Positions 9,226 to 18,366 of a stretch of DNA of 64,000 bases are shown piece by piece. The notes under the pieces are model-generated. The model saw only the letters and a program-made list of their open reading frames with translations. It had not been told where the DNA came from and did not search any database. The number at the start of each line of letters is the position of its first letter. Positions within the stretch are counted from its first letter, which is position 1. The position numbers and the translations under genes were made by a program. Origin of the DNA: CAWANF01 sp963783355 (lineage in GTDB: Bacteria > Bacteroidota > Rhodothermia > Balneolales > DATFMH01); contig CAWANF010000001.1 of assembly GCA_963783355.1 (NCBI GenBank), positions 62,001 through 126,000 of the forward strand. Reading direction: 5' to 3'.

Positions 9226-9605
9226 TAATTTCCTCCTAAGGGCTTATACATTATTGATAAGTACATTACAAACGACCTAAAAAATAAGAGAAGTCCAATA
9301 GTTTCAAAATTAGTTTTCAGTAAAATTCTCATACTAATTGCAAAGAAACATTAATTTTTTGAGGTCAATTATTAAAAGTTAGCGTAATTAGACTTGCTAT
9401 CAAGAGATTAATCCAATTATTCGAAACAAAGTTTGTGATTAAGGCTTTATGTTCCTACACTTTTTTGTATCTTTGTCCTTCGAAAAAAATATTGTTAAAA
9501 ACGTATGCCGTATTCCGGTATGTGACGACGGTTTCGCCTTTTTGTCTGGAGGGGCCGGCTGAAATTAAAACAGGATTTGAGTTTTAAACTTTAGATTACT
9601 GCTCG
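9226..9605. other. Divergent intergenic region between the antiporter gene and nuoL
   Basis: 380 bp without a gene. It must carry promoters for both directions. A TATCTTTG at 9468-9475 resembles the Bacteroidota -7 element, but I see no matching -33 element. From about 9500 to 9565 the DNA becomes GC-richer and can fold (for example ATGCCG with CGGTAT, loop TATTC), which could be a structured leader of nuoL. No RNA family recognised. Confidence 0.4.
9231..9236 (-). promoter_or_regulatory. Strong Shine-Dalgarno site deciding a GTG start
   Basis: On the minus strand AGGAGG precedes the GTG at 9225 by 6 nt. It fixes the start of the antiporter gene and shows that this organism uses SD-led initiation for at least some genes. 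Confidence 0.75.
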
Positions 9606-11627
9606 ATGAATCCGTATAGTGATTTAATACCTTTTATTACTGCCATACCTTTGGTTGGCTTTCTATTTAACGGACTTTTAGGTTTGAAGTCCAAATCATA
9701 TCGCCAGAAAAAAGTTATTATTGGTAGTTTATCTACACTGGCTGTGTTCATTCCTTTTCTGATAGCCTTTTATCTGTTCCTGAACCTGAATTCCGAATCC
9801 GGACCCATTGTTGTACATCTTTTTACATGGATCAAAGCCGGTAATTTTACTACGGAAGTAGGATATCGCATCGACCAGTTATCGCTGATGATGGTGATGG
9901 TGGTAACAGGTGTTGGAACCCTGATTCATCTATATTCAATGGGCTACATGGAAGATGATGAGGGATACTGGAAATTTTTCGCTTATATGAACCTTTTCAT
10001 ATTCGCTATGCTCAATCTTGTGATGGCAAGCAATGTGTTGCTGCTGTTCCTGGGTTGGGAAGGTGTCGGGCTTTGTTCCTATCTGCTGATTGGTTTTTGG
10101 TACGAAGATATGCAGAAAGCTATTGCAGCACAGAAAGCATTTCTTTACAACCGGATTGGTGATTTCGCATTCCTGATTGCCATGTTCATGTTATATCATA
10201 CGGTTGGCAGTCTTGATTTTAGCGTCATTTTAAAACATGTCCACGATATTCCTCATAACTATGCTTTCTGGATTACACTTTTAATTTTGGTTGGTGCAAC
10301 GGGCAAAAGTGCTCAAATTCCATTGTTTGTCTGGCTGCCGGATGCCATGGCCGGCCCAACACCGGTTTCTGCATTAATCCACGCGGCAACAATGGTAACA
10401 TCCGGTATTTATGTCATTTCGAGATTATCATTCCTGTATGTTTTAGTACCGGAAGTGATGTTGGTCGTTGCTGTTGTTGGTGGTATCACTGCTATAGTTG
10501 CAGCTACCATTGCCATCACTCAAAACGATATCAAAAGGGTCCTGGCTTACTCGACGGTATCACAGCTCGGGTATATGTTTCTGGCACTTGGATCCGGCGG
10601 TTTCATAGCAGCAATGTTTCATTTAATGACACACGCATTCTTTAAAGCTTGTTTATTCCTTGGTTCCGGTTCGGTTATTCATAGTATGCACCGGGTTGAA
10701 CATGGATTGGAACATGAAGGGAAGCATGTGCATTTTGATCCACAGGATATGAGGAATATGGGTGGATTGAAGAAATATATGCCTTCCACATACTGGACAT
10801 TCATGCTTGCGACCATCGCTATTTCCGGTATTCCGCCATTAGCGGGATTCTTTTCCAAGGATGAAATCCTGGCTTTTGCATTTAATGCCGGCCTTGGGCA
10901 CTATGCTTCCGGAATGTATTTCGCCGTATGGGGCATTGGTATGCTTACCGCGTTCCTCACAGGTTTTTACATGTTCCGATTGACTATCGGAACATTCCAC
11001 GGTTCCTTCAAACTTCCGGCACGTATCAAAGAAGCCGTTGGTGCTGAAAAATATCTGAAAGAAAATGGTTTGAATATGACCATTCCTCTTTGGGCACTTG
11101 GTATTTTAGCAACGGTTGGTGGCTTTATCGGTATTCCGGCCTTTTTTCAGGAAACATTCAGCCACGGTGAATCGCACATTAACCTGCTGCATACCTGGCT
11201 GCATAATGTTACGGCTCCCATCGAGACCATAACACCCCACGGCACGGAATGGTTGTTGATGCTGCTTTCAATTGTACTGGCTGTTTCGGCAGCTGTCGTC
11301 GCTTACAAAATGTATAAAGACGATAAGGTTGAAGAGTCAGATGCTAAGATGGCGAAGAAATTTGGCGCTCTTTACCGAGTCTGGTCAGACAAATATTATT
11401 TTGATGAGGCATATGAAGGCTATGTAATGGAACCGGTTGTTAAATTTTCAGATCGGGTTCTGGCCGTATTTGACATGAAAATTGTTGATGGAATTGTCAA
11501 CGCCGTAGCCGGTACCGTACGCTTATTTGGAAGTATTTTCAGGTATATTCAAACCGGTATAACCCAAAACTATGCTTTGATGATGGTTCTCGGTGTCGTA
11601 ATTGTATTGGGAATTCTGATACTCTGA
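9606..11627 (+). CDS. nuoL: NADH-quinone oxidoreductase subunit L
   Basis: Membrane-arm subunit of respiratory complex I and one of the three antiporter-like proton-pumping subunits. The 673 residues contain the conserved Glu152 (GWEGVGLCSYLLIGFWY) and Lys234 (GATGKSAQIPLFVWLP), and the block HAATMVTSGIY. The long C-terminal part, with a charged helix region (around residues 565-620) and a final transmembrane helix, fits NuoL with its lateral helix rather than a short MrpD-type protein. No nuoA-K genes precede it. nuoM follows after 19 bp. No clear SD sequence is seen. Confidence 0.93.
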   Translation: MNPYSDLIPFITAIPLVGFLFNGLLGLKSKSYRQKKVIIGSLSTLAVFIPFLIAFYLFLNLNSESGPIVVHLFTWIKAGNFTTEVGYRIDQLSLMMVMVVTGVGTLIHLYSMGYMEDDEGYWKFFAYMNLFIFAMLNLVMASNVLLLFLGWEGVGLCSYLLIGFWYEDMQKAIAAQKAFLYNRIGDFAFLIAMFMLYHTVGSLDFSVILKHVHDIPHNYAFWITLLILVGATGKSAQIPLFVWLPDAMAGPTPVSALIHAATMVTSGIYVISRLSFLYVLVPEVMLVVAVVGGITAIVAATIAITQNDIKRVLAYSTVSQLGYMFLALGSGGFIAAMFHLMTHAFFKACLFLGSGSVIHSMHRVEHGLEHEGKHVHFDPQDMRNMGGLKKYMPSTYWTFMLATIAISGIPPLAGFFSKDEILAFAFNAGLGHYASGMYFAVWGIGMLTAFLTGFYMFRLTIGTFHGSFKLPARIKEAVGAEKYLKENGLNMTIPLWALGILATVGGFIGIPAFFQETFSHGESHINLLHTWLHNVTAPIETITPHGTEWLLMLLSIVLAVSAAVVAYKMYKDDKVEESDAKMAKKFGALYRVWSDKYYFDEAYEGYVMEPVVKFSDRVLAVFDMKIVDGIVNAVAGTVRLFGSIFRYIQTGITQNYALMMVLGVVIVLGILIL

Positions 11628-11646
11628 TAATCACTATAAAATTACA

Positions 11647-13251
11647 ATGGATACATTACTAAATATTGTTATTTATTTACCATTAGTCGGGCTGGTTGGC
11701 ATTTTGCTGGCCAAAAACGACAAAACGGTAAAATGGATTAGTTTTATTGCCACCCTGGCGACGTTTATTTTATCCATACCGTTAATGCTAAATTTTAATG
11801 TAGCTCAATCCGGGGTTCAACAATATGTTACTCAGAGTGGTCAGTGGATGCCCGGACTCGATATCAAATATATCGTCGGTTTAGATGGGTTGAGTTTACT
11901 GCTTTTCATGTTAACCACGCTTTTCGGTCCGATCGTGGTGATGTCCGCGTGGAATTCCGTATCAAAACATGTGAAAGGTTTTTACGCGATGCTGATGATT
12001 CTTCAGACAGCGTCTCTCGGTGTTTTCGCCTCGCTCGATTTATTCCTGTTTTACATTTTCTTCGAATCGAGCCTTATTCCCATGTATTTCCTGATTGGAA
12101 TCTGGGGCGGAGAAAACAGAATTACCGCGACAATCAAGTTTTTTATATACACGTTGTTCGGTTCCCTGATTATGCTGGTAGGTTTAATTTACCTGGGTTA
12201 TGATGCCGGTATGGCAGTTAATCATGGTGTTTTTACCACCGACTGGCGGGTTCTTGCCGGACCAAATTTTCACCTGGGGCTCGTGCAGCAGACATACCTG
12301 TTTTTAGCTTTTACTTTGGCTTTTTGTATCAAGGTCCCGTTGTTTCCATTTCATACATGGCTGCCGTATGCGCACACCGAAGCTCCGACGGCAGGTTCCG
12401 TGGTACTTGCTGCAATCATGCTGAAGATGGGGACGTATGGTTTGCTTCGTTTCTGTCTGCCATTATTCCCGAATGCTTCGATGACTTTTGCTCCCTACCT
12501 GGCAGTTTTAGCCATTATCGGAATTATTTACGGAGCACTGGTAGCAATGGTGCAGAAGGATGTCAAAAAACTGGTAGCTTATTCGTCTGTCAGTCACCTT
12601 GGTTTTGTCGTACTTGGAATTTTTGCCATGACGGCTATATCCGTTCAGGGTTCTATCATTCAGATGATTAACCATGGTTTATCAACGGGTGCCTTATTCC
12701 TTATTGTCGGTATGATTTATGACCGCCGCCATACCCGTTTGATAACCGAATACGGTGGTATTGCGAAAATAGTGCCGGTATTTGCATTGATGTTTATAAT
12801 TGCTACACTGGCTTCCATTGGTTTGCCGGGACTAAATGGTTTTGTTGGAGAATTCCTGATATTAACAGGTACCTTTGGTTCTGGAGTTCTTGGAAATGAA
12901 GGATATGCCATTTTTGCGGCAATAGGGGTCATATTAGCAGCTGCTTACATGCTTTGGATGTATCGCCGGGTATTATTCGGGCAAGTCACAAATGAAAAGA
13001 ATAAGTCACTTTTAGATCTAAATGCCAGAGAAATTGGTCTGTTGATTCCACTGGTTATTTTCATGTTCTGGATCGGTATTCATCCTACAACTTTTACTAA
13101 GTATTCGGAAGTACAGGTAGAACAATTACTTCAAAGTTCGAAAGATAAAGCAGTGGCTATTCGTGAGAATGCCAACAAAGACAATTTACCCAACTGGGCC
13201 AGTAGGTTATATGATGTTACAAGCCATCTGGCTGATAACACAATAAAATAA
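11647..13251 (+). CDS. nuoM: NADH-quinone oxidoreductase subunit M
   Basis: Second antiporter-like subunit of complex I; 534 residues with about 14 hydrophobic segments. The channel residues Glu140 (FFESSLIPMYFLIG) and Lys229 (FCIKVPLFPFHTWLP) are in place, and AHTEAPTAGSVVLA is a typical NuoM block. It is followed after 7 bp by the pterin dehydratase gene and then nuoN, so the four genes are almost certainly one transcript. Its C-terminus is longer and more charged than the last helix requires (about residues 495-534). Confidence 0.93.
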   Translation: MDTLLNIVIYLPLVGLVGILLAKNDKTVKWISFIATLATFILSIPLMLNFNVAQSGVQQYVTQSGQWMPGLDIKYIVGLDGLSLLLFMLTTLFGPIVVMSAWNSVSKHVKGFYAMLMILQTASLGVFASLDLFLFYIFFESSLIPMYFLIGIWGGENRITATIKFFIYTLFGSLIMLVGLIYLGYDAGMAVNHGVFTTDWRVLAGPNFHLGLVQQTYLFLAFTLAFCIKVPLFPFHTWLPYAHTEAPTAGSVVLAAIMLKMGTYGLLRFCLPLFPNASMTFAPYLAVLAIIGIIYGALVAMVQKDVKKLVAYSSVSHLGFVVLGIFAMTAISVQGSIIQMINHGLSTGALFLIVGMIYDRRHTRLITEYGGIAKIVPVFALMFIIATLASIGLPGLNGFVGEFLILTGTFGSGVLGNEGYAIFAAIGVILAAAYMLWMYRRVLFGQVTNEKNKSLLDLNAREIGLLIPLVIFMFWIGIHPTTFTKYSEVQVEQLLQSSKDKAVAIRENANKDNLPNWASRLYDVTSHLADNTIK

Positions 13252-13258
13252 TTTTGAT

Positions 13259-13546
13259 ATGTCAAATCCACTAAACAAAGAAGAATTAGAGAAAGCACTG
13301 AATACTCTGAATGGCTGGAAAGTGGAAGACGATAAGCTTAAAAAAGATTTTAAATTTAAAAATTTCAAAGAAGCAGCGGCATTCATAATGAGGATAGCTT
13401 TTGAAGCAGAGTCGCTGCAACATCATCCCGAGCTTTTTAATGTTTATAGCAAAGTCAATATCGGTTTATGCACACATGAAGCCGGGGATAAAATCACCAA
13501 CAAGGATGTTGAGTTAGCCAAAGCCATAGATTCAATATATAATTAA
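13259..13546 (+). CDS. phhB: Pterin-4a-carbinolamine dehydratase
   Basis: A 95-residue protein of the PCD/DCoH family, which dehydrates 4a-hydroxytetrahydrobiopterin. The whole family motif can be read: Glu51, His55-His56-Pro57, Tyr63, His73 and Asp83 with the expected spacing (E-x3-H-H-P-x5-Y-x9-H-x9-D), so it should be active. It sits between nuoM and nuoN with 7-bp gaps on both sides. No aromatic amino-acid hydroxylase is in the window, so its substrate here is unclear; pterin recycling, molybdopterin-related work or a chaperone-like role are possible. The gene-symbol choice is by family only. Confidence 0.9.
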   Translation: MSNPLNKEELEKALNTLNGWKVEDDKLKKDFKFKNFKEAAAFIMRIAFEAESLQHHPELFNVYSKVNIGLCTHEAGDKITNKDVELAKAIDSIYN

Positions 13547-13553
13547 AAGGTAA

Positions 13554-15005
13554 ATGGAAATTATACACGACTTAACAACTGTAATACCCGCCTTGATCGT
13601 CGCTGTGGCCGGTTTGGCCGTTTTGATGATTGATGCTTTTTCGGATGATTCGAAATCTATCTACTGGATTTCGGTTCTGGCTTTAATAGCCGGATTAGTA
13701 TTTTCCATCAATGACATGATGGGGCCGACCGGAGAAGCTTTTTCAGGAATGATTACTTATGGCGGAGCGGCAGCGTTCGGAACCTTTGTGGTCTTGCTGG
13801 GAACGTTGTTCAGCGTATTGTTGTCGAAAGAATATTTAACAAGTATCAACCATAATTATGGTGAGGTGTATGCCCTGATTTTATTTGCAACAGTGGGTAT
13901 GTTAAGCCTGGCTTCATCAGCAGATTTAGTTATGGTATTCCTGGGCCTCGAAACGATGTCGATTTGTTTGTACGTTTTGGCAGGCTTGGTGCGTGAAGAG
14001 AAAACAGGGATAGAGGCATCATTGAAATATTTTCTGCTGGGTGCTTTTTCTACGGGTTTCTTTTTGTATGGTATTGCTCTTTTGTACGGAGCTACCGGTT
14101 CGACCCATCTTGTTGATATTGGAGCGGCAACCAACAAAAACATGATTTACTGGGTTGGCGTGGGTTTACTTTTAGTTGGATTTTTCTTTAAGGTTTCTGC
14201 AGTGCCTTTCCATATGTGGACTCCCGATGTATATCAGGGATCACCAACTACGATTACAGGATATATGGCAACGGCTTCCAAATCTGCAACCTTTGTTGCC
14301 TTGATCCTGATTTTGAGTCGCGCACTGCCATCGGATGTGGCTCAATGGAGTCATGTGATTTATGTCATCGCTATCCTGACAATGGTTCTGGGTAACATTA
14401 TTGCTATTGTGCAGGATAACGTCAAGCGTATGCTGGCCTATTCGAGTATTGCACATGCCGGTTACGTGATGGTCGGACTTGTTGCCGGCACCGCCGACGG
14501 GTATAGTGCCGTTTTATTTTACCTGTTTGCTTACACGCTTATGAACGTTGGGGCCTTTGGTGTCGTAGCTTATTACGAACGCCATCATGAACTTGATTTT
14601 ACAAATATTGAAAACCTGGCCGGACTTGGTTATAAACAACCCATCATGGCGATCCTGCTCTCTATTTTCCTGTTTTCCCTTGCGGGAATTCCGCCATTTA
14701 TCGGGTTCATAGGGAAATACAAAGTTTTTGCCGCTGCTATCAACGCCGGTTATATCAAATTAGCCATCGTTGGTGTTTTGGCCAGTGCCGCCAGTGTCTA
14801 TTATTATCTGAGAGTGATGGTTTACCTGTTCATGAAAGACAGCAAGACAGAGGTTACGCTTACCAAACCCGGTGCCGTTTATCAATGGGCTTTGATCATA
14901 CTTGCATTATTTGTCATTTACTTCGGTATCATGCCAACTAATATTTATCATGTACTTTCCACGTATCATTTTACCTCGGGTTTGGCATCAATGACACTTC
15001 CTTGA
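13554..15005 (+). CDS. nuoN: NADH-quinone oxidoreductase subunit N
   Basis: Third antiporter-like subunit of complex I; 483 residues, about 14 transmembrane segments. Glu133 (LGLETMSICLYVLAG) and Lys213 (FFKVSAVPFHMWTPDVYQG) are the conserved charged channel residues, and YSSIAHAGYVMVG is typical of NuoN. It closes the nuoL-nuoM-PCD-nuoN cluster. The ribosomal gene rpsF follows after 97 bp with its own hairpin-bearing leader. Confidence 0.93.
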   Translation: MEIIHDLTTVIPALIVAVAGLAVLMIDAFSDDSKSIYWISVLALIAGLVFSINDMMGPTGEAFSGMITYGGAAAFGTFVVLLGTLFSVLLSKEYLTSINHNYGEVYALILFATVGMLSLASSADLVMVFLGLETMSICLYVLAGLVREEKTGIEASLKYFLLGAFSTGFFLYGIALLYGATGSTHLVDIGAATNKNMIYWVGVGLLLVGFFFKVSAVPFHMWTPDVYQGSPTTITGYMATASKSATFVALILILSRALPSDVAQWSHVIYVIAILTMVLGNIIAIVQDNVKRMLAYSSIAHAGYVMVGLVAGTADGYSAVLFYLFAYTLMNVGAFGVVAYYERHHELDFTNIENLAGLGYKQPIMAILLSIFLFSLAGIPPFIGFIGKYKVFAAAINAGYIKLAIVGVLASAASVYYYLRVMVYLFMKDSKTEVTLTKPGAVYQWALIILALFVIYFGIMPTNIYHVLSTYHFTSGLASMTLP

Positions 15006-15046
15006 CTTGTTTAAAGAGCTAAAAAAGTTTATATTTACCGGCTCCT

Positions 15047-15067
15047 GTCGTTAGAGATACTAACGAC
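15047..15067 (+). promoter_or_regulatory. Hairpin in the rpsF leader
   Basis: The perfect 8-bp stem GTCGTTAG/CTAACGAC encloses a 5-nt loop, 36 bp before the rpsF start. No run of Ts follows, so it is not a simple terminator for nuoN. S6:S18 leaders in other bacteria carry a structured element with an exposed CCG; an ACCG occurs just downstream of this hairpin, so autogenous control is possible but unproven. Confidence 0.35.
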
Positions 15068-15102
15068 TGTCTCAAAATGAACAACCGTAGGATCGACTAA
15101 AT

Positions 15103-15474
15103 ATGACGAAAAGTAATTTTTACGAATTAACGTATATTGTAAATCCCGTTCTCGAAGAAAATCAGACCAAGGAAATTATAGCAAAGTATAATGCCCTGGT
15201 TGAAGAAAATGGTGGGACGATCGATGAAATCGAAGAATGGGGTATCCGCGAAATGACGTACGATATTGACGGAAAACACAGCGGATATTATGTAAATGTA
15301 TATTTCACAGCTCCCGGCGACATCGTTGCCCGCTTTGAACGCGCTATGCGGATTGATGATAATATTCTGCGTAATCTTGTGCTGAAATACGACAGCAAAA
15401 TGATTCGATACAGAGAACGCAAGAAAAATGGTGAATTACCGGCTCTATTCGAAGTAGAAGAAAAAGAAGAATAA
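15103..15474 (+). CDS. rpsF: 30S ribosomal protein S6
   Basis: Binds 16S rRNA together with S18. The 123-residue protein has the S6 pattern YELTYIVNP at the start, a central GIREMTYDIDGKHSGYYVNVYF and RIDDNILRNLVLKYD. The C-terminal tail is acidic and Glu-rich, as in many S6 proteins. rpsR follows after 53 bp with no ssb in between, an arrangement common in the FCB group. No SD is evident before the ATG. Confidence 0.96.
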   Translation: MTKSNFYELTYIVNPVLEENQTKEIIAKYNALVEENGGTIDEIEEWGIREMTYDIDGKHSGYYVNVYFTAPGDIVARFERAMRIDDNILRNLVLKYDSKMIRYRERKKNGELPALFEVEEKEE

Positions 15475-15527
15475 TTGAGCACTTCACAAAACCCCACAAT
15501 ATTATCAATCAAAAGAAATAAGAGAAT

Positions 15528-15779
15528 ATGTTAAAGAATCCCGCGCATCCTCAAAAAAGCCAGCTAAAAGATAAAGAATGTGTATTTACCAAAGCCGGCC
15601 TCGAATATATCGATTATAAAGACATTGAAACCCTGCTTCATTTCACGAATGACCAGGGAAAGATTTTACCCCGACGTGTTACGGGAACCAGCGCAAAGTA
15701 CCAAAGACAATTGGCTAAAGCTGTTAAAAGAGCTCGTCATTTAGCCATGTTGCCATTCGTAGCTGAGAACTTACATTAA
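15528..15779 (+). CDS. rpsR: 30S ribosomal protein S18
   Basis: An 83-residue small-subunit protein that pairs with S6 on the platform. The conserved core IDYKDIETLLHFTNDQGKI and the basic segment RRVTGTSAKYQRQLAKAVKR are clear (residues about 27-70), ending in ARHLAMLPFV. The N-terminal zinc-ribbon cysteines of some S18 proteins are absent; a single Cys occurs near residue 16. Lies between rpsF and rplI. Confidence 0.96.
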   Translation: MLKNPAHPQKSQLKDKECVFTKAGLEYIDYKDIETLLHFTNDQGKILPRRVTGTSAKYQRQLAKAVKRARHLAMLPFVAENLH

Positions 15780-15804
15780 TCAGGATTTTTAAATTTATAG
15801 TGCG

Positions 15805-16254
15805 ATGAAATTAGTATTAAATCAAAATGTTGATAAATTAGGTGATGCTGGTGATATAGTTACGGTTAAGGATGGTTATGGCCGCAATTATTTGATCCCG
15901 CAGGGATGGGCAGTTTTAGCTACTCCCGGAGTCATCAGAGCCAAAGATGAAGAAAAACGTCAGGCTGCACGGAAAATCGAAGTCAGCAAAGAAGCTCTGA
16001 AAGAACTGGCTGCTAAAATTGCGGAAACGACCATTACGATTCCCGTTGTCAGTGGAGAAGAAGGTCGTATCCACGGTACCGTTACAACAGCCCAGATTGC
16101 TGATGCTTTAAATGAAAAAGGTATTGAAATTGACCGTCGTAAGATTGAGTTAAACGAGGAAGTTCATTCACTCGGCGAGTATACCGCAACGGTTTCATTT
16201 TCAAGTGATATCACTGCAAGTTTTAAAGTATGGGTTGTCAAGGCAGAAGCCTGA
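15805..16254 (+). CDS. rplI: 50S ribosomal protein L9
   Basis: A 149-residue protein bound to 23S rRNA near the L1 stalk. The N-terminal domain has the L9 pattern V-LGDAGDIVTVKDGYGRNYLIPQG-A, then a long helical linker (about residues 50-75) and the C-terminal globular domain beginning near GRIHGTVT. Full length. It ends the rpsF-rpsR-rplI operon; dsbD follows after 32 bp and may be co-transcribed. Confidence 0.96.
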   Translation: MKLVLNQNVDKLGDAGDIVTVKDGYGRNYLIPQGWAVLATPGVIRAKDEEKRQAARKIEVSKEALKELAAKIAETTITIPVVSGEEGRIHGTVTTAQIADALNEKGIEIDRRKIELNEEVHSLGEYTATVSFSSDITASFKVWVVKAEA

Positions 16255-16286
16255 TAATTTTGTAATCTCATACTCGTTACAATACT

Positions 16287-18266
16287 GTGAAAAAATTTAT
16301 GTTTTTTATGGGGGTGTGTCTTTGGGCATTATCCCCTTCTTTTGTTAATGGGCAGGGTATCCCCAGTCCTGTAAAATTCTCCATTACTAATTCACCCAAA
16401 CAGGTGAAAGCGGGTGAGGTATTCAATGTCGGTGTCAAAGCTACCATTGATAAAGGCTGGCATGTCTATTCGATGGACCTCGGAAAAGACGGCCCGGTCC
16501 CCACGTCATTTACGATTGATACCACGATTGCACGGGTTGCAGGAAAAATCACTGAAAGCAAACCGAAATATGAATATGATCCCAATTTCCAGATGGAGCT
16601 TGGTTTGCACAGCGGACAGGCCAGCTACCAAATCCCTTTGGCTTTCAAAACCGTAATTCAGGGATCGAAATCATTGAAAATTACGGTTCATTACATGGTT
16701 TGCAATGACCATGTTTGTCTTCCTCCGACATCCCGAACCATGCAGGCCGTTATAACCGTAAAAGGAGTCAGCGACCATCCATTTCAACCCGCGGGAAAAG
16801 CAGCCGTAAACAGCAATAGTGACAACCCAGGATCAATAACTAATAATAAGGCTGAAATTAAACCTGCGGAATCAACGGGAACGGCATCAACGGCGGAGAT
16901 TAATGCATTTCTTCAAAATGGGGTATTTTCTTTTCTCTGGCTGGCAATAACTGCCGGATTTGCGGCATTATTGACACCATGTGTATTTCCAATGATTCCA
17001 TTGACGGTTTCGTTTTTCTCCAAGCAATCTGGGGGAAATAAATCGATTTCGGTCAGAAATGCTTCGATTTTTGGCTTTTCGATTATTGCCACATTTACAT
17101 TACTCGGACTTTTACTATCGCTTATTTTAGGTGCTTCGGGAGCACAACAGTTTGCTTCCAATCCCATTATAAATCTGTTTCTGGGTTTAATCTTTATCGT
17201 TTTTTCCATCAGTTTACTGGGATTGTTTGAATTACGTTTGCCCTATCAGCTTACGAATTATCTTAATAAGAAAAGTAATGAGAGTTCCGGCTTACCGGGG
17301 ATTCTATTTATGGGACTGACCATCAGTGCGGTTTCCTTTTCCTGTACAGCACCGTTTGTAGGAGGTATCCTGGCGGCAACAACAGCCGGAAAATGGTTTT
17401 ATCCCATTATTGGTATGTTAGGCTTTTCAGCAGCCTTTTCTATTCCGTTTGTGGTTTTTGCAATGTTCCCCGGGTGGCTTCAATCGTTGCCTAAGAGCGG
17501 CCAATGGATGAACACGGTTAAAGTTATTTTAGGATTTATCGAACTCGCTGCTTCGTTTAAGTTCCTGTCGAATGCCGATTTAATATGGAATTGGAATATC
17601 ATTACACGTCCTTTGACGATAGCGGCATGGATTGTTATTTCAGGACTTGCCGGTTTTTATCTGCTCGGAAAATTGCGCTTGGCACATGAGCAAAAGAAAG
17701 AAAGTATTTCAACCGTTCGATTACTATTGGCAATCCCGTTCTTAGGATTTTGTTTGTACCTGATTCCCGGTTTATTAGGGGCGTCTCTGGGAATTTGGGA
17801 TGCCTGGCTTCCGCCTAAAAAGGCAACTGATGTGAGTGTCGTTTATTCTATCAGCCAGATTGATGGAGGAAGACAGTCAAAAGCAGGTGATGAATGGACT
17901 CAAAATTATTCTCAGGCTAAAAAAGCTGCAATTTCCAAAGGACAGCCCATCTTTATTGATTTTACAGGTTATACCTGTACGAATTGCCGGGCTATGGAAG
18001 CCAATGTTTTCCCTCTTGAAGCTACTCGTCAGCGGTTTGATAAATTTAAACTGGTTCGTCTCTATACTGATGGCGGACAGGCGGGACCGGGTAATCAAAA
18101 ATTCCAGTTCAAATTAACAGGAACGGTCGCACTCCCGACGTATGCCATTGTAGATCCCCAAACCGGACGTTTACTGGAACGATGGTCGGGATATGCCGAC
18201 GCTAAAACGTTTCAGAAGTTTCTTGACGCAGGCCTGCAAAAATTTAAAAAAATGTCCGATAGTTAA
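16287..18266 (+). CDS. dsbD: Thiol:disulfide interchange protein DsbD
   Basis: Carries electrons from cytoplasmic thioredoxin across the inner membrane to periplasmic thiol partners. Domains in order: signal peptide; periplasmic alpha domain with Cys139 and Cys144 (VCNDHVC); a Ser/Asn/Thr-rich linker; the eight-helix membrane domain with Cys232 (TPCVFPMIPLTV) and Cys353 (SFSCTAPFVGG); and a thioredoxin-like gamma domain with the CTNC pair (Cys564, Cys567). All six redox cysteines are present, so it should work. The start is GTG, 12 nt before an in-frame ATG; the GTG gives the better signal-peptide n-region (MKKF). 659 residues. Confidence 0.93.
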   Translation: MKKFMFFMGVCLWALSPSFVNGQGIPSPVKFSITNSPKQVKAGEVFNVGVKATIDKGWHVYSMDLGKDGPVPTSFTIDTTIARVAGKITESKPKYEYDPNFQMELGLHSGQASYQIPLAFKTVIQGSKSLKITVHYMVCNDHVCLPPTSRTMQAVITVKGVSDHPFQPAGKAAVNSNSDNPGSITNNKAEIKPAESTGTASTAEINAFLQNGVFSFLWLAITAGFAALLTPCVFPMIPLTVSFFSKQSGGNKSISVRNASIFGFSIIATFTLLGLLLSLILGASGAQQFASNPIINLFLGLIFIVFSISLLGLFELRLPYQLTNYLNKKSNESSGLPGILFMGLTISAVSFSCTAPFVGGILAATTAGKWFYPIIGMLGFSAAFSIPFVVFAMFPGWLQSLPKSGQWMNTVKVILGFIELAASFKFLSNADLIWNWNIITRPLTIAAWIVISGLAGFYLLGKLRLAHEQKKESISTVRLLLAIPFLGFCLYLIPGLLGASLGIWDAWLPPKKATDVSVVYSISQIDGGRQSKAGDEWTQNYSQAKKAAISKGQPIFIDFTGYTCTNCRAMEANVFPLEATRQRFDKFKLVRLYTDGGQAGPGNQKFQFKLTGTVALPTYAIVDPQTGRLLERWSGYADAKTFQKFLDAGLQKFKKMSDS

Positions 18267-18366
18267 TAATTCGGTCAGGCATTCTCCATAGATTTTACTT
18301 AATCTATCATATTCATCATTTTATTGTGATTATGAGATACTGAATGCTTAATCCGATAACCGAGTA

